From Chlamydiales bacterium (GTDB lineage: Bacteria > Chlamydiota > Chlamydiia > Chlamydiales > Criblamydiaceae), in contig JACKPN010000022.1 of the NCBI GenBank assembly GCA_024233575.1, positions 1 through 24,645 on the forward strand: 24,645 nt of DNA, read 5' to 3'. Positions 7,582-14,587 of the stretch are shown one piece after another. Under the pieces are notes generated by a model that saw only the letters and a program-made list of their open reading frames with translations, had not been told where the DNA came from and made no database searches. Position numbers and translations under genes: made by a program. The stretch's first letter is position 1. Every line of letters starts with the position of its first letter.

Positions 7582-7748
7582 CTACGTCCTAGTTATCTGT
7601 TCTGGGAATAAATCACCGTGAATTCTTTTAGTAGAATAGTTTATTAGATATCGTTTGGATGTACTTGCATTTGCTGGCCTGTTTTAAACGATAATTATAC
7701 AGGGATAATATGTATGAGTTATTAAGGATTATTTTTTTAAAAGAGAGC

Positions 7749-8981
7749 TTAGATGTCGCTGCCTTCGAGCTCGACCAAATCTTCGTGATAGTATTGACGC
7801 TCGTCCAGCTCTCCCTCTTGCTTGGCGATATAGACAGCGCAAACGGCATCGCCCAGAACGTTAAGGATGGTGGAGACCATCTCGCGGATACGGTCAATTC
7901 CAGCAAGGAGCGCCAGACCCTCAATGGGCAAGCCTACAGAGGAAAAGACTACGGAAAGCATAATGAATCCTGTGCCAGGGATGCCTGCGGCGCCGATGGC
8001 CGACAGCGTTGCAGTGACAACGATGGTGATCATCTGTGAAAGGTCGAGGTCGATGCCATAGGCATTGGCAATGAAGATCACGGCCATTCCCTGGAACAGC
8101 CCCGAGCCGTTCATGTTTACGGTTGAACCAAGCGGTAAGATGAAACTGGTAATGTTCTTAGAGACGCCTAGGTTTTCCTGAACGCAATGCATCGAGACCG
8201 GCAGCGTCGCAGAGCTGCTGCTAGTGGAGAACGCTACCATGATTGCGTCGCTCATACCGCGGAAGAATGGCCATGGGTTGAGACGCGCAAGGAACCACAA
8301 GATTCCACAAAGGATAAAGACGAGCTGGAATGCGCAGGCGATGTAGTATGTAGAGAGGAACCATCCGAGCTGTACGAGGACGTCATAGCCGAAGTTGCCG
8401 GATACCCATGCCATAATAGCGAAGACGCCGATGGGAGAGAACTCCATGACAATGGAGGTCAACCGGTACATGACGTCTGCTAGAGACTCTAAGAAGTCAA
8501 GAAGAGGACGTCCACGCTCGCCGGCGAAGTTAATGGAAATGCCCAGGAAGAAAGCAAAAACGATGATTTGCAGGACGTTGCCGGAAGCTAGCGAGGCGAT
8601 TGGATTTTCCGGGATAACAGATAAAAGGATCTGGCCAATGCCCGGTGAATCTTGGATGACAATCTCTGTTGCCGTTTTCAGACCGACACCGGTTCCGATG
8701 CGGAACACTTTGGCAAAAACGATGCCGATCAAGATGGATATGGCAGTCGTTCCGACGTAGAGGAGTAACGATTTTAGGCCGACGCGCCCCAGTTTTTGCG
8801 GGTCATGGATGCTTGTAATCCCTACGGTCATCGAAGAGAGAACCAAAAGGACAACGATCATATTGATGAGCTTGAGGAAGATATCGCCGATTGGCTTGAG
8901 GTATACCGAGGTAGGACCAAGGATCCAACCCGCGATAGCTCCCAAGACCAATGCAATGAGAATCTTGACCCAAAGTTTCAT
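7749..8981 (-). CDS. gltP: DAACS-family Na+ (or H+)-coupled dicarboxylate/amino acid symporter
   Basis: Inner-membrane importer with the GltP/GltPh elevator fold, 410 aa (usual length). Seen: N-terminal scaffold helices; HP1 serine-rich STSSSSATLP at 252-261; NMNGSG at 289-294 (TM7, usual NMDGT); HP2 GAAGIPGTGF at 330-339; TM8 DRIREMVSTILNVLGD at 363-378. By-eye alignment to GltPh places E367 at the amino-group-binding Asp394, S370 at the side-chain-carboxylate-binding Arg397, N374 and D378 at the Na+-site Asn401 and Asp405. Loss of the arginine argues against an acidic substrate and for a neutral amino acid, as in ASCT-type carriers; this is inference. GGAG lies 6 nt before ATG 8981. It has its own candidate promoter downstream of lpxK. 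Confidence 0.9.
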   Translation of the reverse strand: MKLWVKILIALVLGAIAGWILGPTSVYLKPIGDIFLKLINMIVVLLVLSSMTVGITSIHDPQKLGRVGLKSLLLYVGTTAISILIGIVFAKVFRIGTGVGLKTATEIVIQDSPGIGQILLSVIPENPIASLASGNVLQIIVFAFFLGISINFAGERGRPLLDFLESLADVMYRLTSIVMEFSPIGVFAIMAWVSGNFGYDVLVQLGWFLSTYYIACAFQLVFILCGILWFLARLNPWPFFRGMSDAIMVAFSTSSSSATLPVSMHCVQENLGVSKNITSFILPLGSTVNMNGSGLFQGMAVIFIANAYGIDLDLSQMITIVVTATLSAIGAAGIPGTGFIMLSVVFSSVGLPIEGLALLAGIDRIREMVSTILNVLGDAVCAVYIAKQEGELDERQYYHEDLVELEGSDI

Positions 8982-9018
8982 TCACTTCTCCGTTACCGAG
9001 GATAATCTGCCCGGCTAG

Positions 9019-9032
9019 GTTGAGCCCTCAAC
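9019..9032. repeat. Dyad/hairpin in the symporter 5' leader
   Basis: GTTGAG-CC-CTCAAC; as RNA it could form a 5-bp stem with a 4-nt loop. It lies between the predicted transcript start (about 9045) and the ribosome site. Confidence 0.3.
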
Positions 9033-9051
9033 AGGTGCGGGACTCGTGGTA

Positions 9052-9080
9052 ATTAAAATTTATTCGTTAATATTTAACAA
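9052..9080 (-). promoter_or_regulatory. Putative promoter of the DAACS symporter gene
   Basis: On the minus strand TTGTTA (9075-9080), 17-nt spacer, TTTAAT (9052-9057), beginning 18 nt after the lpxK stop. The start would be near 9045, giving a leader of about 64 nt. Box matches are 4/6 and 5/6. Confidence 0.45.
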
Positions 9081-9098
9081 CTTAAAAAATGTTGGCGG

Positions 9099-10211
9099 TC
9101 ATGCTATATTACTGACCTTCGTTCTTACTCCAGCGACAAACGAATCCCAGTAGCATTGTCCGTCAGTAATCTCCATCTGTATCTCAACGCATACGATCGG
9201 TAAGCAGCACTGCACATTTTTATCTAATTTGACGCGATCCTTTTCTGTGCAGACGAGGGCCTCGGCGCCTAAGGTGCGGCACTCGTTTGCAAAGGCCGCA
9301 AGTTCTTTTTTGCTGATCTCGCAATGGTCGCCGCAGAAATGAGTGGCGATTGGATCTGCGTCGATGCTTTTCACCGTTTCAATAAATTGCCGAGGATTGC
9401 CAAGGCCGCAGAACGCTCCGACTTTTTTTCCTTTCAGCTGCACTTCTTCTCCGCTGGCAATATCTGTAATAGAGGAGATTGCAGTTCTTACCCGCACAAT
9501 AGGCGCTTCTGTCTGTTCACGCACAAGGGTGCAAGCTCGGGAGAATTGTTCAGGCGTTTCGGCGTGGTTAAGAATGATCAGATGAGCATCCTTTAAGGAA
9601 ATGATCTCTTCACGAAGAAGGCCGCGCGGCAGGAAGTAGCCTTGCCCAAAAGGATCGTGCGCGTCCAGGACGACAATATCAAAATGACGTGCCAGTTGTT
9701 TGTGCTGCATCCCGTCATCAAGAATCAGAAGCTTTGCGCCTGCACGTACTGCCATCTTTGCCGCTTCGCTGCGATTTTTGCCGACAAAGAGATGTGCTTC
9801 GGGGAGTTTCTTTGCCATCAAGAAAGGTTCATCGCCGCAAAGGCTGACCGGATACTCGGGCCCGCGTCCTTTGCTAAGAGTTAATGGTGTCGCCAGATGT
9901 TCCGCATGAGAGCGATAACCGCGGGATAAGATAGCGACAGGGGCAATATCAAGAAATTCTTTGGCAAGTTTTATCGTGACCGGCGTCTTGCCGGTCCCTC
10001 CGGCGACAATATTGCCAATGCTGATGATACAGGAGGCATCAGGGGTGTAGCTTTTTAACCAACCGTAGCGATAAAGACGGTTGCGCAAGATGATGATGCA
10101 GCTATAGATCCAGCTTAAAGGGTACAGCAACAGTCTCAAGAGGTGAGCGAAAGCTCCATTCCTTTCCCCTTTGACGATCTGTAAATACTGTGTCTCCAAG
10201 CGACTTAACAA
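9099..10211 (-). CDS. lpxK: Tetraacyldisaccharide 4'-kinase (lipid A biosynthesis)
   Basis: Phosphorylates the 4' position of the tetraacyldisaccharide 1-phosphate precursor to give lipid IVA, at the cytoplasmic face of the inner membrane. 370 aa. Seen: N-terminal amphipathic/hydrophobic helix (about 22-44) for membrane association; Walker A GNIVAGGTGKTP at 66-77; SRGY at 96-99; LDDGMQH at 164-170; FLPRGLLRE near 193-201; CGLGNP and CTEKDRVKL in the C-terminal half, all LpxK signatures. Start: TTG at 10211, with AAAGGA 7 nt upstream; no ATG gives a comparable length, so a TTG start is the best reading. Downstream of gmhA (107-nt gap); both are envelope genes, as is kdsD at 1473. Confidence 0.92.
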   Translation of the reverse strand: MLSRLETQYLQIVKGERNGAFAHLLRLLLYPLSWIYSCIIILRNRLYRYGWLKSYTPDASCIISIGNIVAGGTGKTPVTIKLAKEFLDIAPVAILSRGYRSHAEHLATPLTLSKGRGPEYPVSLCGDEPFLMAKKLPEAHLFVGKNRSEAAKMAVRAGAKLLILDDGMQHKQLARHFDIVVLDAHDPFGQGYFLPRGLLREEIISLKDAHLIILNHAETPEQFSRACTLVREQTEAPIVRVRTAISSITDIASGEEVQLKGKKVGAFCGLGNPRQFIETVKSIDADPIATHFCGDHCEISKKELAAFANECRTLGAEALVCTEKDRVKLDKNVQCCLPIVCVEIQMEITDGQCYWDSFVAGVRTKVSNIA

Positions 10212-10272
10212 ATTGAAATCCTTTAGTAGTTAATGGAGTCATTCCACGCATCTGCGAAATAATTTGAGGTTT

Positions 10273-10286
10273 GGGTAATGATACCC
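10273..10286. repeat. Short inverted repeat between gmhA and lpxK
   Basis: GGGTA-ATGA-TACCC, a perfect 5-bp stem with a 4-nt loop, in the 107-nt gmhA/lpxK spacer. No T-run follows on the minus strand, so an attenuator or processing site is more likely than a terminator, if it matters at all. Confidence 0.3.
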
Positions 10287-10318
10287 TATAGTAGAATAAA
10301 TTGCTAGTTAGCTGGATT

Positions 10319-10933
10319 TTAATGCGTTAAGGCTGTTTCCTGCTCTTCTGCCTCTATTTTCGAGAAGAGCAGTTCTTCCACCTCTTCGATGATGATATGG
10401 ATCGCTGCCATGTGCGCTTCTTGAATTCTGTCGGAGGTGGTAAAACCTTCGATTAGCAACTCCAAATCGGCAACGCCTCGCAGCTTGCCCCCGGTTTTTC
10501 CTAGAAAGGCAATCGTTTGCATCTCTTTTTTCTGGGCAGCATTCATTGCATGGATGATGTTGGGGGAGTTGCCACTGGTTGTCAGGCCGATGAAGATGTC
10601 GCCCTGTTGCCCGAACGCTTCAACGCCGCGGCTGAATACATAGTCGAAACCGATATCGTTTCCGACACAGGTCAGATGTCCCGGATCGGATAGCGCAATT
10701 GCCGGGAGCGCAGGACGAGGAGCGCGGAAGAAACCTGTAAGTTCCTCGGCAAAATGCATAGCATCGCACAGGCTGCCGCCGTTGCCGGCGATTAAGATCT
10801 TTTTTCCCTTGCTGAAGGCATCGCTAATCATCTGCGCCGCGTCGGTAATGAATGCGATGGATGTAGGTGCCTGAAGTTGCTGCGCCGCGATAACGGCATC
10901 ATTGACGGCGTCGAGAATGCGTTGTTTCATCAT
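10319..10933 (-). CDS. gmhA: Sedoheptulose 7-phosphate isomerase (GmhA/DiaA SIS family)
   Basis: First step of ADP-heptose synthesis for the LPS inner core: sedoheptulose 7-phosphate to heptose 7-phosphate. 204 aa single SIS domain. Seen: AGNGGSLCDAMHFAEELTG at 49-67 with H60 and E64 matching the metal/catalytic H61 and E65 of E. coli GmhA; TTSGNSPN at 118-125 (phosphate binding); DRIQEAH at 168-174 with Q171 and H174 matching the remaining ligand/catalytic pair. Retention of all four favours a true isomerase over the non-enzymatic relative DiaA. Two ATGs in tandem (10933, 10930), neither with a strong Shine-Dalgarno. Chlamydia itself makes heptose-less LPS, so this fits a non-Chlamydiaceae lineage. 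Divergent from the CaCA exchanger gene. Confidence 0.88.
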   Translation of the reverse strand: MMKQRILDAVNDAVIAAQQLQAPTSIAFITDAAQMISDAFSKGKKILIAGNGGSLCDAMHFAEELTGFFRAPRPALPAIALSDPGHLTCVGNDIGFDYVFSRGVEAFGQQGDIFIGLTTSGNSPNIIHAMNAAQKKEMQTIAFLGKTGGKLRGVADLELLIEGFTTSDRIQEAHMAAIHIIIEEVEELLFSKIEAEEQETALTH

Positions 10934-11015
10934 TTCCAGTGCTCGGTATTCAATCCGCCTTTTTTACCTTCTTTTCTCCATTCCAGTAAAGTGAAAGTTT
11001 TGGTACAACCAGCTT

Positions 11016-11954
11016 ATGATTGCCGTTTTTTTACTTGTTATCGGTGTCGTCCTTCTCTACTTGGGAGCTGAAGGGCTAATCAAGGGCAGTGCTTCATTGG
11101 CACTACGGATGGGATTGACGCCGCTGGTTATCGGTCTTACCGTGGTTGCCTACGGTACCGGAACCCCAGAGCTTGTCGTCAGCTTGGATGCTTCTCTTGC
11201 CGGGAAAGGGGAGATTGCCATAGGCAATATCATCGGATCCAACATCTGCAACATCGGTTTAATTCTTGGGCTTACCGCTATTCTCAAACCCGTTGGCGTG
11301 CAGAGCCGCATCGTCCGCTATGATCTGCCGATCATGATCGCTATTTCGGCAGCGATGTTCCTTTTGCTTGGCGATGGTGAGCTGACGCGGCTGAAAGCCT
11401 CCCTTTTTCTTGGCGGGCTGGTCATCTATACTATTTGGGTTATTCGCTATAGCCAGCAGTATGATGATCCTGTACTTGTCGATGAATTCTCTGAAGAGAT
11501 GCCGGCAGCATCGCGCAGCGCTTGGCTGGACTGCGCTTTTATTGTGTTGGGACTGGTAGGATTATGGCTTGGCGCGCGCGCGTTTGTCGAAGGCGCAGTC
11601 ACGATCGCCCAAGCTTTCGGCGTCAGCGATGCGGTGATAGGTTTGACCTTGGTAGCTTTTGGTACCAGCCTTCCCGAGCTGGCAACTTCTTTGCTGGCGA
11701 TCATGAAAAACCATCGCGACCTGGCGATCGGCAACTTGATCGGTTCTAACATTTTCAATATCCTGGCGATCGTCGGGACCACAGGACTGGCACGGCCTTT
11801 TATGATTACCGGGGTGACCTGGGTTGATTACACTGTGATGCTTGGTTTCGCCATCGTACTAGTTCCTTTGATGCGAAAAGATTTTATTGTCAGCCGCATG
11901 GAAGGAGGATGCTTGTTAGCAGCGTATCTTGTTTACATATATTGTTTGTTGTAA
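11016..11954 (+). CDS. yrbG: CaCA-family Na+/Ca2+ (cation/proton) exchanger, YrbG-like
   Basis: Inner-membrane antiporter that exports Ca2+ or another cation against Na+ or H+. 312 aa, ten hydrophobic segments in two inverted halves. Seen: alpha-1 repeat GTGTPELVVSLDAS followed by GNIIGSNICNIGLILG (about 49-86), and alpha-2 repeat FGTSLPELATSLLA followed by GNLIGSNIFNILAIVG (about 216-253); the paired PEL glutamates are the cation ligands of the family. An acidic cytoplasmic loop (about 148-165) separates the halves. There is no Shine-Dalgarno before ATG 11016, but the N-terminus matches family starts. An alternating GC run at 11572-11582 lies in the second half. First gene of the plus-strand run to 16932. 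Confidence 0.9.
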   Translation: MIAVFLLVIGVVLLYLGAEGLIKGSASLALRMGLTPLVIGLTVVAYGTGTPELVVSLDASLAGKGEIAIGNIIGSNICNIGLILGLTAILKPVGVQSRIVRYDLPIMIAISAAMFLLLGDGELTRLKASLFLGGLVIYTIWVIRYSQQYDDPVLVDEFSEEMPAASRSAWLDCAFIVLGLVGLWLGARAFVEGAVTIAQAFGVSDAVIGLTLVAFGTSLPELATSLLAIMKNHRDLAIGNLIGSNIFNILAIVGTTGLARPFMITGVTWVDYTVMLGFAIVLVPLMRKDFIVSRMEGGCLLAAYLVYIYCLL

Positions 11955-11974
11955 ATGATTTAAAGTCATATAAT
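11946..11974 (+). promoter_or_regulatory. Putative promoter of the TPR protein gene
   Basis: TTGTTG (11946-11951), 17-nt spacer, perfect TATAAT (11969-11974), with the -35 lying on the last codons of the exchanger gene. The transcript would start near 11981, 26 nt before ATG 12007. Confidence 0.5.
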
Positions 11975-12006
11975 CCGCGGCAGAAGAACTATTTTTTCCC
12001 GTTTTA

Positions 12007-14544
12007 ATGAAAATTTGCTGCTGTATCATTTTTCTTTCGTTTTGTAGTTATGCGCATGCTGCCACATTGGCTCAGCTTGATGCGCAAATGACTTTTGGTA
12101 ACCATTATCAATACGACCTCGATACAAATTACGCATTGGTTAATCACGCCTCCAAAGAAATTCAAAGACACAGAGGAGGAGATCTAAGCCGCCGAGTTTC
12201 CCTCCTTTTGAAATGCGGCAACGTTTGCTATAACTGCGAAGAGCCGATACGCGCACTGACTTTTTACGAACAGATCCTGAGCCTTCTTGGCGATGAACCG
12301 GACTTGCTACAGCTTGCTTCTGTTGATCGTCAGCTTCCGGCTTTGTACGCTTCAACATTATACCAATTGTCACGTCTAACCTTTTGCACAAGGCCTAAAG
12401 ACAGTGACTGTACAGAAGCTTTGGACTACTGCAATCGGGCGATCGCTGCCGTTGAGCTTATCGACAAACATGGCTTGCCGCAATTCACTGCCGAGGAAAA
12501 AAAGCAAAGCTTTTCCTCCCGTGATCTCTACCGGCTATGGCAAGCAGCGATTCTTAATGAACAGCAAGAATATGCCGCAGCTTGCAATGTCCTTGAGGAG
12601 GTAGCTGTAAATGATTATACCATTATGCAGCTGCTGAAACAGAAAGCATATTTCAGGGTCTACTTTAAGTGGGCAAAGTCTTTGGAAAATCCGTTGGCGG
12701 CCAAGAGATACTATGATTTGTCTTATGATGCGATCGAAAAATTGATTGCTGTCTTGGCTGCGGACGAAAATAAAGTAGCAAAACGCGGAGCCCTTTTTTG
12801 CGAGATTGCCGAGTTTTATTGCGATAGGGATAATCCCTATTTCGATCTGGCAGTAGCAGCAAAATATTTCGATGAAGCCGAACAGGCATGTTCCGATCAA
12901 TACAAGAGATTGAGTTACATCATTGCTGACGGTAAATCTCTTTTGTACAAAGAAAAGGCGAGAAAGTATCGGAGCCAATATTTGGAAAGTGATGCTTTTC
13001 TCGGCTTAGGCGTAAATGAGTTATCAAACAACATATACTACACATGCTTTCAGCGATTGCAAGAGATGCATGTGGAGACAGGAAAATTTTATGAATCGCA
13101 AGTACTTTCAGATTATCGCAATAGGATCGCTCCGGAAAGTCAAAGCCTCCGTCAAGACATCGTAAGAAAATTTTTCTCGCATCACGCCCTTTCTACAGAG
13201 AAAAGAGACTTTCTATGTCAACGCATGGACGCATACGAAGCAAAACTGCAGAGCCTCCGCGATACAATACCTAAGGAACTCGAGCGCCAATCACCGCTGG
13301 AGATCTGTCAGTATGTTTCCAAAGAGCAGCGAGGGTTTCTCAGTATCATTTTTGCTGATGTGTTAGCGGCGTTGTCTTTAGATGATGCACATGTTGAGTT
13401 GGTTGTTTTTGGATCTCTGGCATCGAATACCGCTACCCCTTATTCCGATATCGAGTGTCTGATTTTGACCGATTTGTCTACGGACTCACCGCGCTATCCT
13501 TCTTATACGAAAGCTGCCGAATTGCTTGGAATCATCCTAGCTGCATTTAGAGAGACGCCCGTTAAGGAATGTTTTCCGGATCATTCTTTCGTCGAGCAGC
13601 TGGCCATCCACCAGGGAATGCGCTTGGATCCTGGGCTATTTCGATGGCAGAAAGGGGTGTTCCATATTCCTGTCGTCAACATTTCATCAATAACCGGTTA
13701 CGGTTTTTCGGTTTGCGATGGAGTGAAAAAAAATATGTTCTACTCTCTTCATGCCGCAGGAAAAGAGAATTTTTTACCAGAGTTCAGGAATCGCATACGT
13801 TCATCCGTCAATCATCATGATATCGTCTCCTGCTCGGTGCTTTTCTTCACACATTCGCATCCTTATAATGCTCTTTTTCCGCAGCCATCGGTGAGCTATG
13901 ACTACTATCGGCCCGCCATTGAGTTGATTCGTAGCTTGGCATATCTCAATGGCATTGAATGTGTCGATATTCAAGAGCAGATCGAACGTTTAGGCAGCGA
14001 TCAGGTGATCAGCACCGAATTTCAGCGGTTGCTGTTGCTGCATTTCAATTACTGCAGTGCGTTAAGGCTTAATAGTTTCGAATCGTTGAATGAACTCGAT
14101 TACGATGATGGTGATGCTCGCGAGATCATCAAAGCGCTCTGCTACCGCTGTCATACACAGCTCAAGCACAAGAGCGACTTTGATCGGGCATGCGAAAAGC
14201 TTGACCAGGGATGGGCGCTCCTTGCTGATAATCAGAATGGTGAAGCGCAGCAGGGGTTTATAGAAGCTGCTGAGGTGTTAGGAAAATACTATCCCTGGAA
14301 AAATCCTTTTTTTGCTGAAGCGTTGCTCGGGCAAGGTGTCTGCGCCTTTCAGAGTGGAAGCTACCACCAGGCTCAAAATCATCTTGAACATGCGCTCGCG
14401 ATTTACCGGTTTTGCAAACGGCATCCGTCAGAGAAAGGAGTTCTCGCCTGCCGTTATTTATGCCGGACATACGCGATCCTTGGCGAGCATGAAAAAGCTG
14501 ATGAACAAATGGAACAGCTCATGAACGTTGTTCCTCTTGAATAA
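12007..14544 (+). CDS. Secreted TPR-type protein with a nucleotidyltransferase-like motif, function unknown
   Basis: 845 aa. Seen: a signal peptide (1-18, hydrophobic core, cleavage expected after AHA); helical repeats resembling TPRs over about 60-310; a central segment (about 400-520) with FGSLASNTATPYSDIECLIL at 468-487, which resembles the GS...(S/T)DxD motif of nucleotidyltransferases of the GlnD/DUF294/MNT type (G469-S470, D481; the second carboxylate is Glu483); and C-terminal TPR-like helices (about 725-840, including FAEALLGQGVCAFQSGSYHQAQ split by family spacing). It is cysteine-rich, with roughly 25 cysteines spread along its length. The export signal on a putative nucleotidyl-transferring protein suggests a periplasmic or host-directed role; activity is unproven. 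No Shine-Dalgarno precedes ATG 12007. Confidence 0.75.
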   Translation: MKICCCIIFLSFCSYAHAATLAQLDAQMTFGNHYQYDLDTNYALVNHASKEIQRHRGGDLSRRVSLLLKCGNVCYNCEEPIRALTFYEQILSLLGDEPDLLQLASVDRQLPALYASTLYQLSRLTFCTRPKDSDCTEALDYCNRAIAAVELIDKHGLPQFTAEEKKQSFSSRDLYRLWQAAILNEQQEYAAACNVLEEVAVNDYTIMQLLKQKAYFRVYFKWAKSLENPLAAKRYYDLSYDAIEKLIAVLAADENKVAKRGALFCEIAEFYCDRDNPYFDLAVAAKYFDEAEQACSDQYKRLSYIIADGKSLLYKEKARKYRSQYLESDAFLGLGVNELSNNIYYTCFQRLQEMHVETGKFYESQVLSDYRNRIAPESQSLRQDIVRKFFSHHALSTEKRDFLCQRMDAYEAKLQSLRDTIPKELERQSPLEICQYVSKEQRGFLSIIFADVLAALSLDDAHVELVVFGSLASNTATPYSDIECLILTDLSTDSPRYPSYTKAAELLGIILAAFRETPVKECFPDHSFVEQLAIHQGMRLDPGLFRWQKGVFHIPVVNISSITGYGFSVCDGVKKNMFYSLHAAGKENFLPEFRNRIRSSVNHHDIVSCSVLFFTHSHPYNALFPQPSVSYDYYRPAIELIRSLAYLNGIECVDIQEQIERLGSDQVISTEFQRLLLLHFNYCSALRLNSFESLNELDYDDGDAREIIKALCYRCHTQLKHKSDFDRACEKLDQGWALLADNQNGEAQQGFIEAAEVLGKYYPWKNPFFAEALLGQGVCAFQSGSYHQAQNHLEHALAIYRFCKRHPSEKGVLACRYLCRTYAILGEHEKADEQMEQLMNVVPLE

Positions 14545-14587
14545 ATGTATATATATGATAAAGTAATTTTTTGGAGTTTAGACTGCC

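Larger units (their letters stand above)
7376..7748. other. AT-rich intergenic spacer (373 bases) without a supported gene
   Basis: Separates the 3' end of the symporter gene from the start of the hypothetical gene, both on the minus strand. It holds the Shine-Dalgarno and promoter/palindrome of the hypothetical gene (7382-7424), an AT-rich hairpin (7561-7581) and otherwise low-complexity AT-rich sequence. A 79-codon plus-strand frame (7353-7592) has neither ribosome site nor recognisable sequence. I saw no tRNA, no transposon end and no convincing intrinsic terminator for the symporter. Confidence 0.7.

Noticed and set aside
7353..7592. 79-codon plus-strand frame in the AT-rich spacer
   Set aside because: Hydrophobic-looking only because of AT-rich codons; no ribosome site, and it overlaps the palindrome and the promoter of the opposite gene.
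7620..7748. Intrinsic terminator downstream of the symporter gene
   Set aside because: A/T runs are present but I could not find a GC-containing stem before a T-run on the minus strand.
11572..11582. GCGCGCGCGCG run in the CaCA exchanger gene as a phase-variation tract
   Set aside because: Only about five dinucleotide units and explained by Gly-Ala-Arg-Ala codons; too short to argue for slippage switching.
11680..11700. Sigma54-like TGGC...TTGC spacing
   Set aside because: Inside the exchanger's alpha-2 repeat coding region, far from any gene start; the bases are explained by the conserved protein motif.
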